DNA of 64,000 nt from DAHUYF01 sp035553515 (GCA_035553515.1 DATNDG010000011.1:1-64000); one strand, 5' to 3'; shown: positions 17,341 through 26,394, counted from the first letter of the stretch. A program made the numbers and translations. The notes: generated by a model not told the origin, from the sequence alone.

Positions 17341-20300
17341 CTATTCGGCGCCGCCGCGCTCTTCGATTTCAAGCGGCTGTGGCACCCGGCTCAGCCTCTC
17401 GGCCAGTCGCGGCTGCCTCGCGGAGCGGCCGAGCCAGGCGGCGAAGCGGTCGAGATAGAGATAGACGACCGGCGTCGTGTAAAGCGTCAGCCATTGCGAC
17501 ACGAGCAGGCCGCCGATGAACGCGATGCCCATCGGCTGGCGCAGTTCCGAACCGGCGCCTTGGCCGAAGGCGATCGGCAGACTGCCGAACAGGGCCGCGA
17601 ATGTTGTCATCATGATAGGTCGGAAGCGCAGGAGACAGGCCTCGTGAATCGCCGCCTGCGGACTCTTGCCCGCGCCGCGTTGCGCCGACAGCGCGAAGTC
17701 GATCATCATGATCGCGTTCTTCTTGACGATGCCGATCAATAGCACGATGCCGATGATCGCGATGACCGACAGGTCGTAATGGCACGCCCATAACATGATC
17801 AGCGCGCCGACGCCGGCCGCCGGCAGCGCCGAGAGGATGGTTATCGGGTGGATGTAGCTCTCATAGAGCACGCCCAGGACGATGTAGACGACGAGAATTG
17901 CCGCCGCCAGCAACAGCGGCATCGAGCTCAACGAGGCCTGGAAGGCCTGCGCCGTCCCTGCGAAAGCGCCATTCAGCGTCAACGGCGCGCCCAGGCGCGC
18001 CACCATCCGGTCGACCGCATCGACCGCCTGGCCGAGCGCTACGCCCCGCGCCAGGTTGAACGACAGCGTGACCGCCGGAAACACACCCTGATGGGTGATC
18101 GTCAGCGGCTCGACCCGCTTCACATAATGGGCGACCGCGGACAGCGGCACCTGGTCGCCATTCGGCGCGGCAATGAACAGCCGCTGCAGAACGGTCGGGT
18201 CGCTGGCGAATTGCGGTGCCACTTCGAGCACGACCTTGTTCTGGTCGGTGGTGCCGTAGATCGTCGCCACCTGACGCTGACCAAAGGCGTCGTACAGGGT
18301 CTGGTCGATCAGATTTGCCGACAGCCCGAGCCGCTCGGCCTGCTGGCGGTCGATAACGATCTCGATATGCGGCGCAGTGACCTGCTGGTCGGAGGCGACC
18401 TGCTGCAATTCCGGCAGCTTCTTCATTGCCGATTCGATGATCGGCGCCCAGTGGTTCAGCTCGTCGATGTTGGTATCGGTCAGCGTGTACTGGTATTGGG
18501 TGGCTTCCAGTCGGCCGCCGACCCGGATCGCCTGCGGGATCTGCGTGAAGAACTTGGCGCCGACGACGGACTCCGCCTTGCTTGCAATGCGCCGGAGGAT
18601 GATCCAGGCGCGGTCCCGCTCATTGTAAGGCTTCAATTGGCCAAAGATATGGGCGGTGTTTTCGCCGGGGTTATAGGAATAGGAGCCGGCATGCAGGAAG
18701 ACGCCGGCAACCCCTGGGTCATGATCGACGGCGCTAAGGATCTCGAGCGCCGATTTCGCCGTCTGCTGAAACGACGAATCCTGACGGGTTTCGACCAGGC
18801 CGAAAAAGAGGCCGGTATCCTGTTGCGGCACAAAGCCCTTGGGAATTTCGACATAAAGCACCGCCGTGGCGGCGGCGAGGAGCAGCGTCGCGGCGAGCGT
18901 CGACCGCTGATGGCGGAAGACGAAGCCGAGGCCGCGGTCGTAAGCTCGCAGCATCGCGTTGAAGCCGCGCTCGGCGGCGAGATTGATGCCGCTCTTGTGC
19001 TGCTCGTGTGCCGATTTCAGGAACAGCGAGCACAACACCGGAGTGAGGGTCAGCGAGAAGAACGCCGAGGCCAGGACGGCGATTGTCACGGTTGCGGCAA
19101 ATTCGTGAAACAGGCGGCCGACAATGCCGCCCATGAAGAAGATCGGTATGAACACCGCAATCAGCGAGAAAGTGATCGACACGATCGTGAAGCCGATCTG
19201 CCCGGCACCGTGCAGCGCCGCCTGCAAGGGCCGCTCGCCGGCCTCGATGTAGCGCACGATGTTTTCGATCATGACGATGGCATCGTCGATCAGGAAGCCG
19301 ACTGCGATGGTCAGCCCCATCAATGAGATGTTGTCCAGCGTGAAGCCGACGACGTACATGACGGCAAACGTCGCGAGCAGCGACAGCGGAACGACGAGGC
19401 TCGGAATCAGCGTCGCCCACAGGCTGCGCAAAAACACGAAAATGACGAAGATGACCAGGCCGATCGTCAGCAGCATCGTGTACTGCACGTCGTTGATCGC
19501 CGCGCGCGTGAGCTCGGAGCGGTCCGACATCAGTTCGACCTTGATGGACGCCGGCAGGTTGCGCTCCAGCTGCGGCATCATGTCCTTGACCCGGCGGATG
19601 ACGGCGAGTGCGTTTGCCCCGTCCGCCCGCTCGACGGCCAGCCCCTCGGCCGGAATGCCGTTGTACCAGCCGCCGGTCTGGGTGTTTTCCACGCCGTCGA
19701 CGATCTTGGCGACGTCGCCAAGATGCACGGGCGCGCCGTTGCGATAGGCGATGATGATGTTGCGATAGGGCGCGGCGTCCGTCAGTTGATCGTTGCTGTC
19801 GATGCTGACCGCCCGCTGCGGGCCGATGATCTCGCCCTTCGGCAGATCGACCGTGGCGTTGGCCAGCGCGCTGCGCACTTGCTCAAAGCCAATATTGTGG
19901 GCGGCCAACGCCATCGGGTTGACCTCGACGCGTACGGCATAGTGCCTCTGGCCGAAAATGAAGACGCCACCGACCCCTTTGACCATCGACAGTGGCTGCA
20001 CCAGGACATCGGACACGTAGCGGTCGACGACATAGTCCGGCAACGCGTTGGAATGGACGGCATAGATCAGTACCGGGAAGTTGTTCGGATTGACCTTCCG
20101 GTAGGTTGGCGGGTTAGGCATGTCCTTCGGCATGAGCCCGCTCGCCGCGTTGATCGCGGTCGCGACATCCTCCGCCGCGCCGTTGATATCGGTCGAGAGA
20201 TCGAACTGCAGGGTGATCGTCGTCGTGCCGACACCCGACAGCGAGGTCATCTCGCCGAGGCCGGGGACCGCGCTGAACTGCTGCTCGAGCGGCGTCGCGA

Positions 20301-20487
20301 CGGCTGACGCCATCGTCTCCGGGCTGGCGCCCGGCAGGTTGGCGGTAACCGTGATCGTCGGGAAATCGACGTTCGGCAGCGAGGAGACCGGCAGCAGGCC
20401 GTAGGCGGCGATGCCGAATACCAGGACGCCCAGCATCAACAGTGAGGTCGCGATCGGCCGCCGGATGAACGGCTCAGAAATGCTCAT
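17341..20487 (-). CDS. RND-family multidrug efflux permease (MdtB/MdtC-like)
   Basis: A 1048-residue inner-membrane RND pump of the hydrophobe/amphiphile efflux class. The start F-I-R-R-P-I-A-T-S-L-L and L-P-N-V-D-F-P-T-I are typical of the MdtBC/MexF-like branch. Asp401-Asp402 in G-F-L-I-D-D-A-I-V-M are the proton-relay acids of TM4. Two large periplasmic loops and about 12 transmembrane segments are present, and length is normal. No membrane-fusion or outer-membrane partner gene is adjacent, so the pump must pair with components encoded elsewhere or just outside its locus. It is alone in its transcription unit. Confidence 0.92.
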   Translation of the reverse strand: MSISEPFIRRPIATSLLMLGVLVFGIAAYGLLPVSSLPNVDFPTITVTANLPGASPETMASAVATPLEQQFSAVPGLGEMTSLSGVGTTTITLQFDLSTDINGAAEDVATAINAASGLMPKDMPNPPTYRKVNPNNFPVLIYAVHSNALPDYVVDRYVSDVLVQPLSMVKGVGGVFIFGQRHYAVRVEVNPMALAAHNIGFEQVRSALANATVDLPKGEIIGPQRAVSIDSNDQLTDAAPYRNIIIAYRNGAPVHLGDVAKIVDGVENTQTGGWYNGIPAEGLAVERADGANALAVIRRVKDMMPQLERNLPASIKVELMSDRSELTRAAINDVQYTMLLTIGLVIFVIFVFLRSLWATLIPSLVVPLSLLATFAVMYVVGFTLDNISLMGLTIAVGFLIDDAIVMIENIVRYIEAGERPLQAALHGAGQIGFTIVSITFSLIAVFIPIFFMGGIVGRLFHEFAATVTIAVLASAFFSLTLTPVLCSLFLKSAHEQHKSGINLAAERGFNAMLRAYDRGLGFVFRHQRSTLAATLLLAAATAVLYVEIPKGFVPQQDTGLFFGLVETRQDSSFQQTAKSALEILSAVDHDPGVAGVFLHAGSYSYNPGENTAHIFGQLKPYNERDRAWIILRRIASKAESVVGAKFFTQIPQAIRVGGRLEATQYQYTLTDTNIDELNHWAPIIESAMKKLPELQQVASDQQVTAPHIEIVIDRQQAERLGLSANLIDQTLYDAFGQRQVATIYGTTDQNKVVLEVAPQFASDPTVLQRLFIAAPNGDQVPLSAVAHYVKRVEPLTITHQGVFPAVTLSFNLARGVALGQAVDAVDRMVARLGAPLTLNGAFAGTAQAFQASLSSMPLLLAAAILVVYIVLGVLYESYIHPITILSALPAAGVGALIMLWACHYDLSVIAIIGIVLLIGIVKKNAIMMIDFALSAQRGAGKSPQAAIHEACLLRFRPIMMTTFAALFGSLPIAFGQGAGSELRQPMGIAFIGGLLVSQWLTLYTTPVVYLYLDRFAAWLGRSARQPRLAERLSRVPQPLEIEERGGAE

Positions 20488-20754
20488 CGCCCACGCCGCT
20501 GCGCGCAGGCAAGTCGCTCAATCCTGTCAACTTCGGCAAACATTCTCGTCGCCCGAGTCCTCCAAGAACCCACCAAAATTGCGCCTTTGGCGGGGGGGAG
20601 CAAGCGCAAATCGCGGGCGCTCCCGGCCGGAGGTTTTGACACCTCCGGTTGATCGCTTGGAAACGGATCCTCGAGGCGGCGGAGAGCCTAGGGTCGGCGC
20701 GCCATGAAGCAGGCGGCGAAATACGATCGTGTGCTGTTTTGTGTTGAACCTGCG
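20488..20754. other. Intergenic region between folD end and RND pump start, with a stem-loop
   Basis: No gene is recognised. It must hold the RND pump promoter (minus strand). A perfect 8-bp stem with a 6-base loop lies at 20627-20648 (ccggaggt/acctccgg). It is downstream of folD on the minus strand but has no T-tract, so it could be a weak terminator or a regulator site. Confidence 0.4.
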
Positions 20755-21639
20755 CTAGACCGCCGGCTCCGGCAAGCGGCGGCGGCGGCAGGCGGCAACG
20801 AGCGTGTTGCGCAAGAGGCAAGCGATCGTCATCGGCCCGACGCCGCCCGGCACCGGCGTGATCGCGCCGGCGATCCCCTGGGCCTCGGCGAAGGCGACGT
20901 CGCCGACAAGGCGGCCCTTGCCTTCGCCGGGCAGCCGGTTGATCCCGACATCGATCACCGTCGCCCCGGGCTTGAGCCAGGATCCCCGCACCAGCTCCGG
21001 GCGTCCCGCGGCGGCAACGAGGATGTCGGCGCGGCGGGCGATTGCCGGCAAATCGCGGCTCTTGGAATGCGCCAGCGTCACCGTGCAATGCTCGCCGATG
21101 AGGAGCGCCGCCATCGGCTTGCCCACGATGTTGGAGCGGCCGATCACCACCGCCTCCCTGCCGGCGAGCGCGCCCAGCGTCTCGCGCAGCAAGAGCAGCG
21201 AACCCCAGGGCGTGCACGGCACCAGCGTGTCGCCGCCGCTCCAGAGGCGCCCGACATTGACCGGGTGGAAGCCGTCGACGTCCTTCGCCGGATCGAGCGC
21301 CTCGATGATGCGGTGTGCGTCAATCTGCGGCGGCAATGGCAGCTGCACCAGGATGCCGTCGACGGCGGGATCGGCGTTGAGCCGGCCGACGAGGGCGAGG
21401 AGTTCCGCCTCGCTCGCCGTTGCTGGAAGGTGGTGTTCGACGCTTGAGAGCCCCGCCTCGCGCGTTGCCTTGCCTTTGCTGCGCACATAGATCTCGCTCG
21501 CGGGATCGTTTCCCACCAGTACTGCGACAAGGCACGGCACAACGCCCTCGCGCGCCTTGAGATCGGCCGCCGCCGCGGCCACGCGAGCGCGCAGCGCGAG
21601 TGCGGCAGCCTTGCCGTCGATCGATTGCGTATCAATCAA
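20755..21639 (-). CDS. folD: Bifunctional methylenetetrahydrofolate dehydrogenase / methenyltetrahydrofolate cyclohydrolase
   Basis: A 294-residue FolD. The cyclohydrolase/dehydrogenase active site Y-V-R-S-K (Tyr-xxx-Lys near residues 50-54) is present. So are the folate-binding V-Q-L-P-L-P-P and D-V-D-G-F-H-P-V-N, the NADP-binding G-R-S-N-I-V-G-K-P, and P-V-P-G-G-V-G-P-M-T near the end. It interconverts 5,10-methylene-THF and 10-formyl-THF in the cytosol. Downstream on the same strand of a formyl-THF hydrolase-like gene (162-bp gap) and close to glyA, it fits a local one-carbon module in which FolD and GlyA share methylene-THF. Confidence 0.95.
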   Translation of the reverse strand: MIDTQSIDGKAAALALRARVAAAAADLKAREGVVPCLVAVLVGNDPASEIYVRSKGKATREAGLSSVEHHLPATASEAELLALVGRLNADPAVDGILVQLPLPPQIDAHRIIEALDPAKDVDGFHPVNVGRLWSGGDTLVPCTPWGSLLLLRETLGALAGREAVVIGRSNIVGKPMAALLIGEHCTVTLAHSKSRDLPAIARRADILVAAAGRPELVRGSWLKPGATVIDVGINRLPGEGKGRLVGDVAFAEAQGIAGAITPVPGGVGPMTIACLLRNTLVAACRRRRLPEPAV

Positions 21640-21801
21640 GGTCCAACCCTCTTTTCCAATTGCGCCGGGAGCGCAGCCGGCCGGCCGCGGCGAACACCCG
21701 TTTGCGCCGGTTCCGTCTGATCGAGCGCCAGGCTGAGATCGCGCTGTTTCATGCCCAACCGCTTCGCCCGAAGCATGCGCGGGTCATTCGTCTTGCCTAC
21801 T

Positions 21802-22725
21802 CTACTCGCCCAGGATTTGGCCGACCTCGAGCCCGCTCTCGCCGCCGCCGATCTTGCCGGCCTCCTCGTAGCGGCAGCGCTCGACTTCGATGAAGCCGCC
21901 TTGGGCGTAAACGGTGAAGCTGGACGCACCGATCGCCGCCACCTGGCCCGGACGAAGACCCTTCACTTCACCGAAGGTGCCCGCGACCGTCTTGCGCGCA
22001 TCGAAGAGATGGAGCCGCCTGCCATTCGCCATCGTCCACGCGCCGGGCGATGGATTGCAGCCGCGGATGAGGTTGTAGACGACGTCGACGGGGTTAGCCC
22101 AGTTGATCCGGGACTCGGCCTTGCCCACCCTGCCTTGGTAGCTCGCGCCTTCGCGCGGCTGCGGGCGCTCCTCCGCCTTGCCGGCCATCAGCAGATCGGC
22201 GGCTTCGAGCAACGCCGCCACGCCGGCAGGGAAGATCTTGTTGAAATAGACGCTGCCCAGCGTGTCGTCGGGACCGATCTCGACCGCCTTCTGCAACAGC
22301 ACCGGCCCCTCGTCGAGGCCGTCCACCGGGCGAAAGATGCTAAGCCCCGTCTGCTTCTTGCCGAGGATGATCGGCCAGTTGATCGAGGAAGGTCCGCGAT
22401 ACTCCGGCAGCAGGGAAGGGTGGAATTGGATCGTGCCGAGGCGCGGCACGCGGCAAAAGCTCTGCGGCACGAAGTGCAGCACATAAGCCATGATGGCGAG
22501 ATCGACCTCGAGGCGCCGCAACGCGTCGATGCTCTCTTGCGCGCCGAATTTGGCTGTCGGGAAGACCGGCAGTCCCGCGGCACGCGCTCCGGCGGCGAGC
22601 GGGTCGGGGTTGGCGTCCGGGGCTTCCGGGGCGACGAAGGCGCCGGCAACCTCGTCGCCGCGCTTCAGTAGCGCGTCGAGCACCGCTTTGCCGAACGCCT
22701 GCTGACCGATAATCGCCACACGCAT
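21802..22725 (-). CDS. Stand-alone formyltransferase-family protein, probable 10-formyl-THF hydrolase
   Basis: A 307-residue protein that reads like the N-terminal hydrolase part of 10-formyltetrahydrofolate dehydrogenase (ALDH1L). The active-site segment is F-H-P-S-L-L-P-E-Y-R-G followed by S-I-N-W, and the catalytic Asp is in G-L-D-E-G-P-V-L. As in that enzyme, and unlike methionyl-tRNA formyltransferase, the Asn two residues before the His is absent. A C-terminal oligosaccharide-fold-like formyltransferase domain follows (W-A-N-P-V-D-V-V-Y-N-L-I-R-G). No aldehyde dehydrogenase domain is attached. It probably releases formate and THF from 10-formyl-THF. The IclR gene lies 31 bp upstream on the same strand, with folD downstream. 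Confidence 0.8.
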   Translation of the reverse strand: MRVAIIGQQAFGKAVLDALLKRGDEVAGAFVAPEAPDANPDPLAAGARAAGLPVFPTAKFGAQESIDALRRLEVDLAIMAYVLHFVPQSFCRVPRLGTIQFHPSLLPEYRGPSSINWPIILGKKQTGLSIFRPVDGLDEGPVLLQKAVEIGPDDTLGSVYFNKIFPAGVAALLEAADLLMAGKAEERPQPREGASYQGRVGKAESRINWANPVDVVYNLIRGCNPSPGAWTMANGRRLHLFDARKTVAGTFGEVKGLRPGQVAAIGASSFTVYAQGGFIEVERCRYEEAGKIGGGESGLEVGQILGE

Positions 22726-22756
22726 GATTGCCGCCTTTTCCAGCGCAGGATGAGGT

Positions 22757-23581
22757 TCAGACCGGCATCCTGCCGCCGATGCGATCGGTGATCGCGGCGG
22801 CCGCGCGCTTGACCATCGGACCGAGCTCGCCGAGGCGCTCTTCGGTCATGCGCACCTTTGGACCCGAAATCGAGATGGCGCCCACGACCTCGCCATGCTC
22901 GTTGTAGATCGCGGCGCCGACGCACCGCAGGCCTTCCGTGCGTTCTTCATCGTCGACCGACCAGCCGCGCTTGCGCACCTGGGCGAGATCGGCAAGCAGC
23001 GTCTGCGGATCGACGATCGTGTGCCCGGTGAATTTAGGCATGCCGCTGCGATGCAGCCGTTCGACCGCCTCGTCGTCGCTGAGCGCCGCCATGATCGCCT
23101 TGCCGATGCTTGACGCATGCATCGGGCTCCGGGAGCCCGGCCGGTGAAACGCACGGAGCGCCTGATGGCTTTCGTTTTGCGAGATGAAAACGACGTAGCC
23201 GTTGTCTTCGATGCCCAGGTTCACCGTCTCGCCGGCATGCTCCATCAACCCTCGCATGATGCTGCGGCCGACGATGGACAACTTTCGGTTGCGCAGGAAC
23301 GCGCTGCCCATGCGGAACGCCTGCACCCCGATCAGGTAGCCACCCTGCGGGTCGCAATCGACGAAGCCGCTGGCTTTCAACGTGGCGAGAATGCGGTGAG
23401 CGGTTGACGGCGCGATCCCCGCACGCTGTGCGAGGGTCGTGAGGGAGAGCCCATCCGCCTCGGCGATGATCGCCAGCAGCTTCAAGCCGCGCTCCAGCGC
23501 CTGCACCGGACCGCCGAGATGCGGGCCGAGCGGCTGGAGTTCGACGAGTTCTGCCTTGCCGGCTTGCGGGCGCCTGGCCAT
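22757..23581 (-). CDS. IclR-family transcriptional regulator of the one-carbon/serine island
   Basis: The open frame extends to 23698, but the ATG at 23581 (M-A-R-R-P-Q) gives a normal 274-residue protein; the extra 39 codons read like intergenic sequence. The N-terminal winged helix (A-L-E-R-G-L-K-L-L, then L-A-Q-R-A-G-I-A-P-S-T-A-H-R-I-L) is followed by an IclR effector domain (H-A-S-S-I-G-K-A-I-M-A, then C-V-G-A-A-I-Y-N and A-I-S-I-S-G-P). It is divergent from glyA across a 225-bp gap with a perfect IclR-type palindrome, and lies upstream of the formyltransferase and folD genes on its own strand. It probably controls both directions. A small metabolite such as glyoxylate is a plausible effector (inference). 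Confidence 0.88.
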   Translation of the reverse strand: MARRPQAGKAELVELQPLGPHLGGPVQALERGLKLLAIIAEADGLSLTTLAQRAGIAPSTAHRILATLKASGFVDCDPQGGYLIGVQAFRMGSAFLRNRKLSIVGRSIMRGLMEHAGETVNLGIEDNGYVVFISQNESHQALRAFHRPGSRSPMHASSIGKAIMAALSDDEAVERLHRSGMPKFTGHTIVDPQTLLADLAQVRKRGWSVDDEERTEGLRCVGAAIYNEHGEVVGAISISGPKVRMTEERLGELGPMVKRAAAAITDRIGGRMPV

Positions 23582-23659
23582 TACGCGGCTCCGGTGAGGT
23601 GGATCGCGACCGCCGCCGCAAGCTGGCGACGGTACCGAGCCATTCCGATACACGGCGAA

Positions 23660-23687
23660 ATCATATTCCATTTTTACCAGGACACAA
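23660..23687 (-). promoter_or_regulatory. Candidate promoter for the iclR-type gene
   Basis: On the minus strand a TATGAT -10 box (23660-23665) lies 16 bases from a weak TTGTGT -35 box (23682-23687), ending 78 bp before the start codon. Judged by eye only. Confidence 0.3.
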
Positions 23688-23729
23688 CCTTTCCGCAAGG
23701 GAAAAAGCCGATTGCGAGGTAAAATTTGG

Positions 23730-23750
23730 CAATGGAAAACATTTCCATTG
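23730..23750. promoter_or_regulatory. IclR-type operator (perfect palindrome) upstream of glyA
   Basis: A perfect inverted repeat with 9-base arms (caatggaaa / tttccattg) around a 3-base centre. Its core matches the known IclR-family operator pattern TGGAAAtnATTTCCA. It lies 57 bp upstream of the glyA start and inside the iclR-glyA divergent gap. A possible -35 box (TTGGCA, 23726-23731) overlaps its left edge, so bound regulator could block or activate glyA transcription. A right half-site (ttccatt) recurs at 23666-23672 near the candidate iclR promoter. Confidence 0.75.
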
Positions 23751-23806
23751 TCATCCGGGGCCGGGCGTGATATCCGGTATGCCAGAAGCTGATTGAGGGT
23801 GGAACG

Positions 23807-25108
23807 ATGCCGCTAACGGCTGAAAATCGGGGGCCTGACTGGCGCGCTTTCTTCTCGTCCGGCATCGAGCAGGGCGACCCCGAGGTCGCCGCCGCGATCG
23901 CACGCGAAGTGGGGCGGCAGCGCACCGAGATCGAGCTCATCGCCTCGGAGAACATCGTGAGCCGTGCGGTGCTCGAGGCTGCCGGCTCGCCGCTCACCAA
24001 TAAATACGCCGAAGGCTATCCGGGCCGGCGCTACTACGGTGGCTGCCAGTTTGTCGACGAGGCCGAGACGCTGGCGATCGAGCGGGCAAAGCGACTCTTC
24101 GATTGCCGTTTTGCCAATGTGCAGGCGCATTCGGGTAGCCAGGCCAACCAATCCGTGTTGCTCGCACTCGCCAAGCCGGGCGACGCCATTCTCGGCCTGT
24201 CGCTGGCCGCCGGCGGCCACCTGACGCACGGCGCGCCGCCCAATCTCTCCGGCAAGTGGTTCCGCGCGGTCCATTACGGGGTGAGTCGGGAAGATCAGCG
24301 TATCGATTACGAAGAGGTGGCCCGGCTCGCGCGCGAGCACCAGCCGCGCGTCATCATCGCCGGCGGCTCGGCCTATCCGCGCGTGATCGACTTTGCGCGC
24401 TTTCGCGCCATCGCCGATGAGGTCGGTGCCTTCCTGATGGTCGACATGGCGCATTTCGCCGGACTGGTCGCCGGTGGCGTCCACCCGTCACCGCTTCCCC
24501 TTGCCCATGTCGTGACCACGACGACGCACAAGACACTGCGCGGTCCGCGCGGCGGCATGGTGCTCACCAATGACGAGGCAATCGCCAAGAAGATCGATTC
24601 GGCGATCTTCCCCGGCCTGCAAGGCGGTCCGCTTATGCACATCATCGCCGCCAAGGCGGTGGCCTTTGGCGAGGCGCTGCAGCCGAGCTTCAAGAACTAT
24701 GCGCGCGCCGTTGTCGAGAACTGTCGGGCGATGGGCGAAGTTCTGCGAGAGGCGGGCTACGATCTCGTCGCCGGAGGCACCGACACGCACCTGATCCTGG
24801 TGGATCTGCGGCCTAAGAAGCTGACCGGCAACATCGCCGAGAAGAGCCTCGGCCGCGCGCACATCACGTGCAACAAGAACGGCGTGCCTTTCGATCCTGA
24901 GAAGCCGACGGTGACGTCGGGTATCCGCCTCGGTTCCGCTGCGGCGACGACGCGCGGCTTCGGCATCGCCGAGTTCCGCGAAGTCGGCCGCCTTATCGCC
25001 GAGGTGCTCGATGGCCTTGCCGCGCACGGCGAGGCCGGCAATGCGGCGACCGAGCAACGGGTCAAGGCGCAAGCAATCGCGCTCTGCGAGCGGTTTCCGA
25101 TCTATTGA
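23807..25108 (+). CDS. glyA: Serine hydroxymethyltransferase
   Basis: A 433-residue PLP enzyme that interconverts glycine plus 5,10-methylene-THF and serine. The PLP Lys242 is in the family's T-T-T-T-H-K-T-L-R-G-P-R-G-G motif. The N-terminal I-E-L-I-A-S-E-N and the N-K-Y-A-E-G-Y-P-G-R-R-Y-Y motif are intact. A GAGGGTGGA site precedes the ATG. It is the first gene of a plus-strand run of seven genes and sits right behind the IclR-type operator, so it is probably a pathway-dedicated copy, not the only housekeeping one (inference). Confidence 0.95.
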   Translation: MPLTAENRGPDWRAFFSSGIEQGDPEVAAAIAREVGRQRTEIELIASENIVSRAVLEAAGSPLTNKYAEGYPGRRYYGGCQFVDEAETLAIERAKRLFDCRFANVQAHSGSQANQSVLLALAKPGDAILGLSLAAGGHLTHGAPPNLSGKWFRAVHYGVSREDQRIDYEEVARLAREHQPRVIIAGGSAYPRVIDFARFRAIADEVGAFLMVDMAHFAGLVAGGVHPSPLPLAHVVTTTTHKTLRGPRGGMVLTNDEAIAKKIDSAIFPGLQGGPLMHIIAAKAVAFGEALQPSFKNYARAVVENCRAMGEVLREAGYDLVAGGTDTHLILVDLRPKKLTGNIAEKSLGRAHITCNKNGVPFDPEKPTVTSGIRLGSAAATTRGFGIAEFREVGRLIAEVLDGLAAHGEAGNAATEQRVKAQAIALCERFPIY

Positions 25109-25178
25109 GTCTATTGAGCAGGCAGGCGGCGCGTCGCCGCCCGCCATGGCGCCCGAAGAACACGAGGGAGGAGTAACG

Positions 25179-26372
25179 ATGTCTGGTTTTCATGGTCTCT
25201 TCATTCCCGGCCCGACCAACCTGCCGTTCGATGTGCGTCAGGCGATGGACCTTCCCCTCGAGGACCATCGGGCGCCTGATTTTCCGGCGTTCACGCTGCC
25301 GCTCTTCCGCGATCTGAAGCAGATCTTCAAGACGGACAAGGGCCAGGTTTTCCTGTTTCCGGCCTCGGGTACCGGCGGCTGGGAGGCGGCGATCACCAAC
25401 ACCTTGTCTCCCGGCGATCGCGTACTGATTGCGGTCTTCGGCCAGTTCTCTGCACTCTGGACGGATCTGTGCCGGCGGCACGGCCTGGTCGTCGACACGA
25501 TCGACGTCGAATGGGGCGAAGGCTTTCCGCTCGACCTCTGCGCCCAACGGCTCGCGGCGGACAAGGAGCACAAGATCAAGGCGGTGCTCGTCTGCCACAA
25601 CGAGACGGCGACCGGCGTCACCAGCGATGTGGGCGGCGTGCGCAAGGCGCTTGATGCGGCGCGCCATCCGGCGCTGCTGATGGTCGACGGGGTGAGCTCG
25701 ATCGCCAGCATCGACTTTCGCATGGACGAATGGGGTGTCGACCTTGCCGTTGCCGGGTCGCAGAAGGGGTTCATGCTGCCGCCGGGCATGGCGATCGTCG
25801 CCGCCAGCCCGCAAGCACTGGCCGCGGGCAAGACCGCAAAATGTGCGCGCTGCTTCCTCGATTTCGGCGACATGATCCGCACCAACAAGGACGGCTATTT
25901 CCCCTACACGCCGCCGACGACATTGCTGCGCGGCTTGCGTGCGTCGATCGACTCGCTGCTCGACGAAGGCCTCGAGAACGTCTTTGCCCGGCATCACAGG
26001 CTGGCCGAAGCGGTGCGCCGCGGCGTCGCGGCGTGGGGGCTGTCGCTCTGCGCCAAGGAGCCGAAGTGGTATTCGGACACCGTCTCGGCGGTGGTCGTGC
26101 CGCCGAACTTCAACGGCGCGGACGTGATCAAGGTCGCCTATCACCGCTACCGGTTCTCACTGGGCGCCGGCCTCGCCAAGGTCGCCGGCCGTGTCTTCCG
26201 CATCGGCCATCTCGGCCATGTGAATGAGATCATGGTGCTGCAGGCACTGGCGGGTTGCGAGATGGCGATGCGCGATGTCGGCATTCCGGTGGTAGCGGGC
26301 TCGGGCGTTGCTGCGGCCGAGGAATACATCCGCGCGACCGCACCGAAGCTCCAACTCGACAAAGTCGCCTGA
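25179..26372 (+). CDS. sgaA: Serine-glyoxylate aminotransferase
   Basis: The frame is open from 25011, but the ATG at 25179 with the GGGAGGAG site just before it begins the family's F-I-P-G-P-T-N-L-P start; 397 residues. This class V PLP aminotransferase has Lys196 in G-S-Q-K-G-F-M-L-P-P-G as cofactor anchor and D-G-V-S-S-I-A before it. It moves the amino group of serine to glyoxylate, giving hydroxypyruvate and glycine, a key step of the serine cycle of methylotrophs. It lies 70 bp after glyA and 22 bp before a reductase gene, in a clear operon. Confidence 0.93.
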   Translation: MSGFHGLFIPGPTNLPFDVRQAMDLPLEDHRAPDFPAFTLPLFRDLKQIFKTDKGQVFLFPASGTGGWEAAITNTLSPGDRVLIAVFGQFSALWTDLCRRHGLVVDTIDVEWGEGFPLDLCAQRLAADKEHKIKAVLVCHNETATGVTSDVGGVRKALDAARHPALLMVDGVSSIASIDFRMDEWGVDLAVAGSQKGFMLPPGMAIVAASPQALAAGKTAKCARCFLDFGDMIRTNKDGYFPYTPPTTLLRGLRASIDSLLDEGLENVFARHHRLAEAVRRGVAAWGLSLCAKEPKWYSDTVSAVVVPPNFNGADVIKVAYHRYRFSLGAGLAKVAGRVFRIGHLGHVNEIMVLQALAGCEMAMRDVGIPVVAGSGVAAAEEYIRATAPKLQLDKVA

Positions 26373-26394
26373 CAATCAAAGCAGGGGCGCGGCA

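Noticed and set aside
17848..19326. 492-codon plus-strand frame opposite the RND pump
   Set aside because: Antisense shadow; the pump's motifs and length are all on the minus strand.
21636..21779. Possible small minus-strand gene (47 codons) between the formyltransferase and folD genes
   Set aside because: No ribosome-binding site, mixed composition and no recognisable fold; could be real but is not supported.
21640..21801. Tetrahydrofolate riboswitch upstream of folD
   Set aside because: The leader has some GC-rich stems, but I cannot find the conserved THF riboswitch core; a covariance-model search (Rfam THF and THF-II) would settle it.
23582..23698. 39-codon N-terminal extension of the IclR gene
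   Set aside because: It reads like intergenic sequence, overlaps the candidate promoter, and the shorter form has normal family length.
23582..23806. Glycine riboswitch upstream of glyA
   Set aside because: The space is short and taken up by promoters and the IclR palindrome; no glycine aptamer-like tandem helices are seen.
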